DNA of 45,593 bases from Cyanobacteria bacterium CYA (GTDB lineage: Bacteria > Planctomycetota > Phycisphaerae > Phycisphaerales > UBA1924), in NCBI GenBank assembly GCA_008363215.1, contig RHKP01000025.1:1-45593 (forward strand), written 5' to 3'. This document shows, piece by piece, positions 24,183 through 32,028 of this stretch. The notes below the pieces were generated by a model, which was not told the origin of the DNA, searched no databases, and was given only the letters and a program-made list of their open reading frames with translations. Made by a program: the position numbers and the translations under genes. Position 1 is the stretch's first letter, and the number at the start of each line of letters is the position of its first letter.

Positions 24183-24926
24183 ATGCACGGGCTCAGCATG
24201 CGGAGCGGTTGGCTCGTCGTCGGAGTTGCGGGTTTGGTCGCAGCGACCGCCGGCGCGGATGTCGCCTTGACTATCGATGCGTCGTCCTCATTTGGTACCG
24301 GTTCTTTCCAGGTTTCAACCGATGACGGCGTCACACTTCCCGACGGCACCTTCATCTGGGTGCTCAACTCACCGGTGGACATCGTCGACACGGGCAGCGG
24401 CACAACCATCGCGTCGATCCTCTTCGGTTCGATCAGTTTCAGCACGTCAGGCAACGTCAGCCACAGTTTCGTGGTCCAGGCGGGCAATGCCGACACCAAC
24501 TTCACCCTCGGCAGCGCGATCGTCCCCACGCCGCTGATCGCCAACCCGCTCGGGCGGGCCTCGGCCGGCATCACGCTGACCGATACCGACGGCGACGGAG
24601 CGACGCTGACGGGAATGCAGAGTGGTGGCACCATGTTCGAGGCGTATTACGACGCCGGCGCCGTGTTTGCCAACCTGATCTCCGGACCGTACGGCTTCGG
24701 GACCGGCTTTGACACCCAGACCACCAGCGATGAGTATCCCGCCGGGGCCGGCAACTTCGCCGCCTTCGCCGGGCCGGTCAGCGAGATCGGCATCGAGTGG
24801 TCCTTCGGGCTCTCCGCCAACGACAGCGCGGGCGGCACCAGCGTCTTCGTGGTCATCCCGACCCCGGGCGCCGGACTCACGATGCTCGTCGGCGCCGGTT
24901 TGCTCGGCGGTCGTCGTCGCCGCTGA
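24183..24926 (+). CDS. PEP-CTERM-like secreted protein, copy 2
   Basis: A 247-residue exported protein: signal peptide SGWLVVGVAGLVAATAGA, a Ser/Thr/Gly-rich beta body, and the C-terminal tail IPTPGAGLTMLVGAGLLGG-RRRR. It shares a core (LGRASAGITLTDTDGDGATL) and overall layout with the preceding gene, including (D/E)IG.EW.F near the end. GGAGG lies 6 bases before the ATG at 24183, so the in-frame upstream methionines are not used. It is likely a surface-attached structural protein. Confidence 0.75.
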   Translation: MHGLSMRSGWLVVGVAGLVAATAGADVALTIDASSSFGTGSFQVSTDDGVTLPDGTFIWVLNSPVDIVDTGSGTTIASILFGSISFSTSGNVSHSFVVQAGNADTNFTLGSAIVPTPLIANPLGRASAGITLTDTDGDGATLTGMQSGGTMFEAYYDAGAVFANLISGPYGFGTGFDTQTTSDEYPAGAGNFAAFAGPVSEIGIEWSFGLSANDSAGGTSVFVVIPTPGAGLTMLVGAGLLGGRRRR

Positions 24927-24956
24927 GTATCACGTTTCGATCGTTCATGGCTCTTC

Positions 24957-24991
24957 ACAAGGTCGTCACGAGAGTGGCGGCCTTGTCTTTT
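24957..24991 (+). terminator. intrinsic terminator after PEP-CTERM-like copy 2
   Basis: ACAAGGTCGTCA pairs with TGGCGGCCTTGT over 12 positions (two G-T pairs), with a 6-base loop, and is followed by CTTTTGG. It lies 30 bases after the stop codon. Confidence 0.7.
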
Positions 24992-25050
24992 GGATTCGGA
25001 CACGTGCCCGTAGGCGGGCAGTTTTCTGGCGTTCCCCCCGCGGGCCGGAC

Positions 25051-25098
25051 TCTGCGGCCGCGAATCCGGCAACATCCGCAGACGAGCATAATCCTCGT
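25051..25098 (-). terminator. hairpins at the end of the left glycan arm
   Basis: Directly after the methyltransferase stop, on the minus strand, ACGAG/CTCGT (25082-25098) and then TCTGCGG/CCGCAGA (25051-25082) form two adjacent inverted repeats. No T-run follows. Confidence 0.35.
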
Positions 25099-26076
25099 TT
25101 ACCGCTTCGTCCCCAGGATGTAGAACCCTTGGCTTGTCTTCATCAACTCATGCACAACCAGCGGATCGCTCGGGCCTTCGGCCGGGTGCGTGTTGATCGA
25201 GACCTCCAGCCCGAGGGACTCAAACCGGGCCGCGAACCAGAACGGGTCTGTCACATTTCCCGCGGCCATGCCCGTCGCCGGATTCACCGGCGGCACCTTC
25301 CAACCACCGACAAACGGGCTGGCCGGCTCGATCCCGGCATGGGCGTAGGTCAGAATCGCCCGGTCCAGTTCGGCCGCACCGAGATAGCACGTGTTCTGCG
25401 CCAGGCGCTCGACCACGTCTGTTTCGGCCGTGCCCAGCAGTTGCTCGATTCGCCGCATCCGCTGCTTGAACAGCACCCCTTCGGGATGCAGCGCATCGCC
25501 GTTTCCCAACTCGCGCGTGCGATACGCCCGCTCCAGCCGCTCCCGCGTCTGCGGACAGTGCGGGTTGTTCGAGTCGCAGAACACCAGCCGCCCGCCCGGA
25601 CGGAGCACCCGGGCAATCTCTCCCGTCGCCTGCTCATACCCGTCCGGGCGCATGTTGCAGAACACCTGGTTCACGTACACCCAATCCATCGAGCGGCTGG
25701 TCATCGGGATCACGCCGCCCACGTTGCATGCAAACGCGACTGACTCAAGCCCGAAATGCGCGGCCCACCGGGGGCCAAAGTCCATGGTCTCGTGGTTGAG
25801 TTCCACGCCGATGGCCCGTCGCGCCCCCATCGTGCTGAGCACCCAGGTCCCAAACCCGGTCCAGCAGCCGAAGTCGATCCCCTGCGAGCCTTCAAAGCCC
25901 GGAATGGCCGGCGCGATCCCGTCACGGTACAGGTCGATCCACCCTTTGATCTTCCCCTCGTCGCTCCAGCCTTCGAGGTGTGCCTTGACCGAGTCCTCAC
26001 ACGCAGCACCGGCAGCGTTGTCGAGCATCCAGTCGCGAACTTCGCGGACCCGCGCGATCAGTTCGGTTTCACTCAT
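25099..26076 (-). CDS. class I SAM-dependent methyltransferase (glycan cluster, left arm)
   Basis: A 325-residue cytoplasmic protein. The SAM-binding motif I is GIDFGCWTGFGTWVL (near residue 67), the acidic end of strand 2 is IGVELNHE, and the later motifs are MDWVYVNQVFCNMRPDGY and IARVLRPGGRLVFCDSNNP. The C-terminal 130 residues are a lineage-specific extension. It starts inside the stop of the deacetylase-like/SGNH gene (4-base overlap), so it belongs to the left arm of the glycan cluster. It probably methylates a sugar or its carboxyl group, but the acceptor cannot be read from sequence. Confidence 0.8.
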   Translation of the reverse strand: MSETELIARVREVRDWMLDNAAGAACEDSVKAHLEGWSDEGKIKGWIDLYRDGIAPAIPGFEGSQGIDFGCWTGFGTWVLSTMGARRAIGVELNHETMDFGPRWAAHFGLESVAFACNVGGVIPMTSRSMDWVYVNQVFCNMRPDGYEQATGEIARVLRPGGRLVFCDSNNPHCPQTRERLERAYRTRELGNGDALHPEGVLFKQRMRRIEQLLGTAETDVVERLAQNTCYLGAAELDRAILTYAHAGIEPASPFVGGWKVPPVNPATGMAAGNVTDPFWFAARFESLGLEVSINTHPAEGPSDPLVVHELMKTSQGFYILGTKR

Positions 26077-28085
26077 GGACTCTGACCTTCATTGCACGCC
26101 CCCGCGATCAGCGGACGCAGCGCGTCATACAGGGCCCGCCCCGCCAGCCGATGCCCGGTGTGACTCCACGTCCCCGACGCACGCCAGTGCGTCGGGGCCC
26201 CGCGATGGACCAGGAATCGCTCGTACGGATCGACGATTTCCGCGCCGGCGGCCTGCGCCCACGCGCCCAGAACCCTCAGCGTGTGCTCGTGCGCTGCGGC
26301 GTCATCCGTGCCGGTTCCCCGCCAATACCCAACGGATTCGCCGCATTCGCAGAGCATGCACAGCACCCGGGCCCCGGCCGCACGCGCCGCGCCGGCGTAA
26401 TGCACCAGGCACGATCCGATCTTCTCGATGTCGCGACCGCCCGAGCCGCGAAGACTCGCCGGATCGGTCAGAGAAGGGCGCAACTCGGGCATCTGCGGGC
26501 GCCCGCGCCGGATCGCCGCTCCTTTCGACCGACCCACCACTCGCACGGCTCCGTCCTCACCCACCCACAGGTACTCCCCGCCCGGGTGCGACAGGCTCCA
26601 TCCGCTGCGCACCGCCCAAAGGTCCGGGCGCGAGTTGAGCACTTCATCGGCCCCGACGCCGATCACCACCACGTCGTATCGCTCGCGTTCACATGCGTGC
26701 GCAAACCACCCATAGTGCCGACACAGTCCCATGCCGGGGAACGCCAGTTTGCGCACCCGCACCTTCACGCCAAGCGCCTCGCTCAGCCGCCCGCCGGCCT
26801 GCGTGTGGCAGTGCTCGGGAATCCCGACTTCGTACCCGTCGAGATTCCTCCCGCCCAGCACCAGCACGCGTTTCTCGTCGGCGGCTGTGCTTGCCGGCAG
26901 CGACACGTCCAGCATCCCGCGTTCATCGGCGTAGTTCAGGCTCTGGTATTCGACCTTTCCGTCGACCTCGCCGAAGTCTGCCTGCACCGTGTGCGGCTCG
27001 TAGGTGTCCCATCCGAGATCCGCGTTGGCGACCACGCTCTGCCGCCGCGTCCGCACGGCCGGAGCGCTCGTCCGCGCGTGCCGCGACCCGTAGTACAGCG
27101 GATGCACATTGAGGATCAGCCAGTACCCGACCTCGAACGAGCGGATCTGATCGAGCATGCGCTCCTGGTCGATGAACCGGTCGTCTCCCGCGTCCTTAGC
27201 CTTTCGCCACTCCTTGAGGTGGTGGTCCCAGCGCCAACGATTGAGGAACCGCGTCGCGCCGTACTCGATCCGCACGTCCTTTCGCCGGAAGAAGTCGTTG
27301 CCCTCGTAGGTCAGCCCCAGTTCGGCTTCGTCGAGCACGCCGAGCGGCGCCCACTTGCCCTGGTGCACGATTTCGTCGAGCAGATCTTCGCCCGGCTCGC
27401 CGCGCGAGCCCAGCGCCAACCCGCGCCGGTTCTTCCCCTTGAAGATGGCGAAGTTTTCGATCCCGTAGATCGGGGCTGAGTTGTGCGCCACCGTCCCCGT
27501 GATCTTGAGCCCCTGCGCTCGCAACCACGCGATTTCCTCCCGCACCGCCTGAGCGCCGTCCAGTTTCATGTTCTGGTAGAGGTGCAGCGGATCGGTATGC
27601 AGCGCGATTTCGTGTCCGAGGTCCTGGATCTGTCGGTACAGATGCGCCATGCACCCATTGCGATGGTGCACCCCATCGATCCACGTGCCGTAGTACGGCG
27701 CCGTGTGCAGGATGTAGTAACTTGTGCGCGCGCCGTACATCTTTTCGATTTCGGCCTCGGCCACCGCGGCCCGCATGTCCGCGTCCACGTCGTGGCGGAT
27801 CGAGCAGACCACCTGTCCCGGCGGGCACCCGTACTCGTTCAACTCGGTGTGCGGGACGAATACCAGCCCGGGAATGGCCGCCAGTTCGCGGATCAACTTT
27901 TCGTACTGGGCCAGCGTGTCAACCGTGACGCGCCCCTGGTCGGGGTGAGGGCCCGCGCGCAAGTCCGGTCCGTAGCACTCAAAGCAACTCAGGTTCACCT
28001 GCGCCACGACGTCGCGCAGACTGCGCCCGCTGTCGACGACCCGGTACGGCGCGATCTGGCGCTGCTGCTCGATCGCCACGCTCAT
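26073..28085 (-). CDS. polysaccharide deacetylase-like domain fused to an SGNH-like domain
   Basis: A 670-residue two-domain protein. Residues 75-335 resemble the RHDVD-type polysaccharide-deacetylase barrel: SIRHDVDAD (97-103, metal aspartates), ALHTDPLHLY (H163, H168), TVAHNSAPIYGIENF, LGVLDEAELGLTYEG and NVHPLYY. Residues 405-660 have an SGNH-hydrolase layout: a block I equivalent at RVLVLGGRNLDGYEV where the GDS serine is not seen, VVVIGVGADEV for block III, and GTWSHTGHRLAGRAL for block V. The barrel is clearly paralogous to the protein at 30860. The pair of domains suggests N- or O-deacetylation or acyl-group handling on a glycan. Both junctions overlap by 4 bases. Confidence 0.75.
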   Translation of the reverse strand: MSVAIEQQRQIAPYRVVDSGRSLRDVVAQVNLSCFECYGPDLRAGPHPDQGRVTVDTLAQYEKLIRELAAIPGLVFVPHTELNEYGCPPGQVVCSIRHDVDADMRAAVAEAEIEKMYGARTSYYILHTAPYYGTWIDGVHHRNGCMAHLYRQIQDLGHEIALHTDPLHLYQNMKLDGAQAVREEIAWLRAQGLKITGTVAHNSAPIYGIENFAIFKGKNRRGLALGSRGEPGEDLLDEIVHQGKWAPLGVLDEAELGLTYEGNDFFRRKDVRIEYGATRFLNRWRWDHHLKEWRKAKDAGDDRFIDQERMLDQIRSFEVGYWLILNVHPLYYGSRHARTSAPAVRTRRQSVVANADLGWDTYEPHTVQADFGEVDGKVEYQSLNYADERGMLDVSLPASTAADEKRVLVLGGRNLDGYEVGIPEHCHTQAGGRLSEALGVKVRVRKLAFPGMGLCRHYGWFAHACERERYDVVVIGVGADEVLNSRPDLWAVRSGWSLSHPGGEYLWVGEDGAVRVVGRSKGAAIRRGRPQMPELRPSLTDPASLRGSGGRDIEKIGSCLVHYAGAARAAGARVLCMLCECGESVGYWRGTGTDDAAAHEHTLRVLGAWAQAAGAEIVDPYERFLVHRGAPTHWRASGTWSHTGHRLAGRALYDALRPLIAGACNEGQSP

Positions 28086-29272
28086 CCGAACACCCCCGAA
28101 GCCGCCATCAGCGACAGCACCCCCAGCACCACCGCCAGCGCGATCACCGCGAGCACGGCGCCTGAAGCGCCCTCACGCGGGCCGCTCGCGCCCACACTGC
28201 CCACCCCACGCCCGGCCAGTGCGGGTGTACCTGCGAGCGCTCCCTGTTTCGGCTCGTCCGCGGGTAGGTGGCTCTCCACCACCGCCACGACCGGCTCGGC
28301 CGGCGGACTCTCCGGCGCCGGCAACGCCGCGTCGGCCACCACCGCCGCCGTCACCTCCTCCGATACAGGCCCGGGCTTATCCGACTCTCCGCGTTCGACT
28401 GACCATTCGGCGCTGAACGTCAACCATTCGTCGGCTGTGAAGCGATCACGCCCGTACCCCAACTCCCCGTTCCGCTTTCCGCAGATCATGTCGAAGAGGA
28501 ACAACTCCCGTGTCGAGCGACGTTCATGCCAGCGATCTGCCTCAAACTGGTGGTCCGGGTTTTCGAGTAGTTTGCGATACTGTTCTTCATAAAACGCCCG
28601 GTCGCGCGAATGGCCCGATACCGGGATTCCCTGGAACTGCTTGATCATGAAGATCGGGCCCTGGTTGCCGGCCGCCGGATGGTGGTCATGCTCCCAGAAC
28701 CGCAGCGCCCGCGGGTGGTAGTCAAGCCCGACAAACCGCCCGACCCGCTGAAGCATCCCGCGCTGATCGGCCAGCACATCTTCGTAGCGGAGGCACAAGC
28801 GATCGGGGTCATCCAGATCCCACTGAAACTGGTGGAACGATGGTGCGAGCCAATCGCGGCACACTTCGAGGAAGGACAGGTTGGGGAACTTCGAGGCGTA
28901 ACTGTCGGCCACGGCGCGGCCGTCGCGGACCAGATAGATCGGTTTGACCACCACATCGGGGTGTTCAAGAGCCTTACCGCCCCCTTGAGGAAGGGGGTTA
29001 TTGGTGACGATTACCCGCTTGCCCGACAAGCGTGCCAAGTGGAGGAAGAAATTCTCCTCTTCTGCCCACGACTCGTAGAAGCGAGGCCAGAACGGGCACG
29101 AGGCGCCGTGGACGCGGCAGGCTTGGGGAGCATTGTCGCGGGCGAGCCCGAGGGGGCGATCGCAAGGCCCCAGGGCAAAGGCGTCGGGGTGTGAGCCGAG
29201 CACGAAGTTCAGCCAAGTCGTGCCGGTGTAACTGAGTGAGTAGATCACGACCACCGTGACGGGCTGGCTCAT
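28082..29272 (-). CDS. sulfotransferase with C-terminal membrane anchor
   Basis: A 396-residue protein. The PAPS-binding 5' loop is IYSLSYTGTTWLNFVLGSHP near the N-terminus, and the 3' phosphate site is IYLVRDGRAVADSYASKF. LRYEDVLADQRGMLQRVGRF is the usual helix after it. The catalytic domain ends near residue 300. A Pro/Ala/Glu linker of about 70 residues follows, and then a single hydrophobic helix (VLAVIALAVVLGVLSLMAAS) that ends 4 residues from the C-terminus. This would tail-anchor the enzyme on the inner membrane facing the cytoplasm, where PAPS is made. AGAGG 5 bases upstream supports the ATG. It is the first gene of the left arm. Confidence 0.85.
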   Translation of the reverse strand: MSQPVTVVVIYSLSYTGTTWLNFVLGSHPDAFALGPCDRPLGLARDNAPQACRVHGASCPFWPRFYESWAEEENFFLHLARLSGKRVIVTNNPLPQGGGKALEHPDVVVKPIYLVRDGRAVADSYASKFPNLSFLEVCRDWLAPSFHQFQWDLDDPDRLCLRYEDVLADQRGMLQRVGRFVGLDYHPRALRFWEHDHHPAAGNQGPIFMIKQFQGIPVSGHSRDRAFYEEQYRKLLENPDHQFEADRWHERRSTRELFLFDMICGKRNGELGYGRDRFTADEWLTFSAEWSVERGESDKPGPVSEEVTAAVVADAALPAPESPPAEPVVAVVESHLPADEPKQGALAGTPALAGRGVGSVGASGPREGASGAVLAVIALAVVLGVLSLMAASGVFG

Positions 29273-29308
29273 GGAAACCTCTTCGGAAGCGGGTCGGCGG
29301 AGAGGGGG

Positions 29309-29380
29309 AGTATAGACGCCGCTGCGATAATCCCCCGCAGCGACGGCTTCTCCGGCGGCCTGCCGCGTGTACCCTATTCT
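29309..29380. promoter_or_regulatory. divergent promoters of the glycan cluster
   Basis: On the minus strand TATACT (29314-29309) lies 36 bases before the ATG at 29272. On the plus strand TATTCT (29375-29380) lies 7 bases before the ATG at 29388, the leaderless geometry. Both arms are thus driven from one 115-base gap. No operator-like palindrome is evident. Confidence 0.5.
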
Positions 29381-29387
29381 CCTGCGT

Positions 29388-30863
29388 ATGAGGCCGTTCT
29401 TTGTCCTTTCCAGCGCCCGGGCGGGTTCCACGTCACTGGCGACCATTCTCGACGGTGCCCAGAATGGGTGCTGCCTGGTGGAACCATCGCCCAACCTCAA
29501 TCGCGAAACCCGTCTGGCGATGGATGGGCGTCTGCCGGACCCCGGGGGCGTGGTGCGTGATCTGGTGGGGCCGCGTGTGCGGGCGTCGGGCTGGGAGATT
29601 CACGGGGAGAAGAACGTGACGTACGGTCCGTTCATACCCCACCTGCACGAGCAACTTGGGGCGCGATTCGTGCTGCTGACGCGCGACGGGCGAGACGTAG
29701 TGCGTTCGCTGATGGACTGGCACGATCGGCTGTTCGGCAGCGTGTATCGCGAGGCAGTCGATGCGGGGAATCTCTCCGACAAGGCGCGCAAGGCAGCCGG
29801 GGCGCTGCCGGTGCATCTGGACACTTCAGACTTCGCCCGTCCGCGCCCGCGTGCGGGTGAGGCGATGTACGAGCGTTGGTCAAGGGCCACGCGGTTTGAG
29901 ATGTGCTGTTACTACTGGGCGCGGATCTACGACCTGTACATGGACGAACTCGAGCGTCTGCCGATGGACGCCTGGACGCGGATCGACTACACCAGCGCGA
30001 CGGGCGACGACGTGTTGCGAGTGGGAGACTTTCTGGGCTTGAGCGGGCTTGAGCGTTCGCGTGTACAGCAGTTGCTGGATCGGCGCGTCAACTCGCTGAA
30101 GGACCGGTGCGAGGAGGAGGCGTGCTACCCGTCGTGGCCGGACTGGAACGGGGGTCAGCGCGCTGCATTCGACGATATCGCCGGGGCGACGATGCGACGG
30201 CTGGGGTACACCGAAGACGACGCGACGCGCTGGAAGCCGGCCGGCTACGGTCGCTGCTGGCACGAAAAGTCGGCTGACCTTGGGTGGTACGAGTGGATGT
30301 ACGAGGGTCGTCGGCGCATGCACGAAGAGGCGATCGCGTGGGTGCGCGGGCGTGACGACGTGCGAAGCGTGATGGATCTGGGCTGCGGGCTGGGCGTGGG
30401 GTATGCCGACGATCTGCGCGACCTGGAATACATAGGGGTCGACCTGTCACAGGGGTCGATCGACTGGTGCAGGACGCATCGGCAGAATCCATTGCACCGG
30501 TACGAGGCGCGGGACTTTGTCGCCAGGCCGTTCGAGAGGCAGGCCGACGTGGTGATGTCGAGCGGGACGATCGACAATGCGTATGACCCGGGTGCGTATC
30601 TGGACGCGATGATCAGGGCGTCGCGGAGGTACGTGTATCTGACGTGCTATCGCGGCTGGTTCGATGACCTGGAGGAGCACCGGTTCAGTTTCAATCGTGA
30701 GCACGGGTGTTTCTACGCCGATCTGTCGCCGCGGCGGCTGCGTGAGCATCTTGTGTCGCGCGGGTGCACGGAAATCGTGATTGAGCCGCGTGCGACGGGG
30801 CGGACGGACATTCCGGCCGAGACGCGTGTGATCGCGCGGGTGCCGCAGGAGGCGGGAGGATGA
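29388..30863 (+). CDS. sulfotransferase-methyltransferase fusion protein
   Basis: A 491-residue bifunctional protein. Residues 1-285 form a sulfotransferase: 5' PAPS loop FFVLSSARAGSTSLATIL at the N-terminus and 3' phosphate site VLLTRDGRDVVRSLMDW at 96-111. Residues about 295-490 are a class I methyltransferase: motif I VMDLGCGLGVGYA (328-340), the acidic strand YIGVDLSQGSIDW, and MSSGTIDNAYDPGAYLDAMI for motif IV and beyond. It should be cytoplasmic. I prefer ATG 29388 to the GTG at 29367 because the family N-terminus and the TATTCT hexamer fit. It overlaps the next gene by 4 bases. Sulfation and methylation of the same glycan by one chain is the natural reading, not proven. Confidence 0.82.
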   Translation: MRPFFVLSSARAGSTSLATILDGAQNGCCLVEPSPNLNRETRLAMDGRLPDPGGVVRDLVGPRVRASGWEIHGEKNVTYGPFIPHLHEQLGARFVLLTRDGRDVVRSLMDWHDRLFGSVYREAVDAGNLSDKARKAAGALPVHLDTSDFARPRPRAGEAMYERWSRATRFEMCCYYWARIYDLYMDELERLPMDAWTRIDYTSATGDDVLRVGDFLGLSGLERSRVQQLLDRRVNSLKDRCEEEACYPSWPDWNGGQRAAFDDIAGATMRRLGYTEDDATRWKPAGYGRCWHEKSADLGWYEWMYEGRRRMHEEAIAWVRGRDDVRSVMDLGCGLGVGYADDLRDLEYIGVDLSQGSIDWCRTHRQNPLHRYEARDFVARPFERQADVVMSSGTIDNAYDPGAYLDAMIRASRRYVYLTCYRGWFDDLEEHRFSFNREHGCFYADLSPRRLREHLVSRGCTEIVIEPRATGRTDIPAETRVIARVPQEAGG

Positions 30864-32020
30864 AGGCCGAGTCGGAAGTCAAGCCCGTCAAGCGGCGTGA
30901 CCGGGTTGCGCAGTTGGAGCGTGACCTAGCGATCGAGCGCGAGCGGGCCAAGATGCTGCGAGAGGATCTGCGGCAGGCTTTGGGGGATCTGAGCGCGGCG
31001 CACGCGGCGATGGACATCACGGGCACGCGTCCGCCGGGGCTGGGCGACCTTTCCGGCAAGCCGGTGCGTCCGCTTGCGATCAACGAACTGGATCTGGGCG
31101 ATTACTTCCGCCAGGTCGAGCACAACTACCGCTCGTACGCCAATCCGTTCCATCACTACGAGCAGTTGCTGACGATGCTCGAATCGCATCCGCGCGTGGC
31201 GATGTCGCCTTGCTACGAGTTTGCCGGCGCGGGCGGGGGCGGCTCGATTCACGTGGCGCTGCGGCATGACATTGACGCGGACCCTGTGACGGCCGTGCGC
31301 ATGGCGCGCGTGCTGGCGCGGCGCGGCATCGGAGCGACGTTTTACCTGCTGCACACGGCGATCTATTACGGGCAGTTTTTCGGTTCGATCTTCATCCGGC
31401 ATCGCGAACTGCCGCGCTGGATTGAGGAGATGCTGGTGGGCGGATGCGAACTGGGGGTGCATAACGACGCGCTGGGTGCGCACCAACGGCTGGGGGTCGA
31501 CGGGCCGGCGGCGCTGGTGCAGGAGATCGAGTGGCTGCGGGGGCAGGGGGCGACGATCCGCGGGACAGCGGGACACAACAGCGCGCCGGTGTACCAGGCG
31601 GAGAACTCGGAGGTGTTCCGGGGGCGGGTGCTGTGGAATACAGACGACGCGGTGCGCGGGCGTCTGCCGCTGGGGGTGCTCGATGAGCAGTCGCTGGGCC
31701 TGACATATGAGGGCACGTTCGCCGCGCGGCGGCGGGCGCCTGGCAACGCGGGGGCTTTTGCGGGTGATCGGGCCTCGGCCGACATTCGCAGCCCGGGTTG
31801 GATGAGAACCTATCTGTGCGACAACCCTTGCTGTCAGTGGGAGGTGGACATGCAGGTGTGGGTGGTGGGGCAGAACCGCTGGGTGGCGGGCGGACGGGTT
31901 GGCGGCCAGGTGTACTTCCGCGACGGGCTGACGCTGGCGGATCTGCGTTCGGTGATCGAGGATCTGCCGGGGGGGTCGCGTTGTCTGTTTGTGCTGCATC
32001 CGGAGTACTTCAGAGCGTGA
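30860..32020 (+). CDS. polysaccharide deacetylase-like protein with coiled-coil N-terminus
   Basis: A 386-residue protein. Residues 10-50 form a charged coiled coil (RVAQLERDLAIERERAKMLR). Residues 80-380 form the same RHDxD-type deacetylase-like barrel as in the left arm: LRHDIDADP (134-142), YLLHTAIYYG, GVHNDALGAH (H201, H208), TAGHNSAPVYQAENSEVF, LGVLDEQSLGLTYEG and LFVLHPEYF. No signal peptide, so it should act in the cytoplasm on a nucleotide- or lipid-linked glycan. Its stop is separated by 8 bases from the preferred ATG of the next gene, or overlaps the alternative GTG. Confidence 0.75.
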   Translation: MKAESEVKPVKRRDRVAQLERDLAIERERAKMLREDLRQALGDLSAAHAAMDITGTRPPGLGDLSGKPVRPLAINELDLGDYFRQVEHNYRSYANPFHHYEQLLTMLESHPRVAMSPCYEFAGAGGGGSIHVALRHDIDADPVTAVRMARVLARRGIGATFYLLHTAIYYGQFFGSIFIRHRELPRWIEEMLVGGCELGVHNDALGAHQRLGVDGPAALVQEIEWLRGQGATIRGTAGHNSAPVYQAENSEVFRGRVLWNTDDAVRGRLPLGVLDEQSLGLTYEGTFAARRRAPGNAGAFAGDRASADIRSPGWMRTYLCDNPCCQWEVDMQVWVVGQNRWVAGGRVGGQVYFRDGLTLADLRSVIEDLPGGSRCLFVLHPEYFRA

Positions 32021-32028
32021 CGGTGACC

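Noticed and set aside
28979..28996. CCCCCTT/AAGGGGG inverted repeat
   Set aside because: It lies inside the sulfotransferase coding region and encodes an ordinary Pro/Gly stretch; no reason to call it a terminator.
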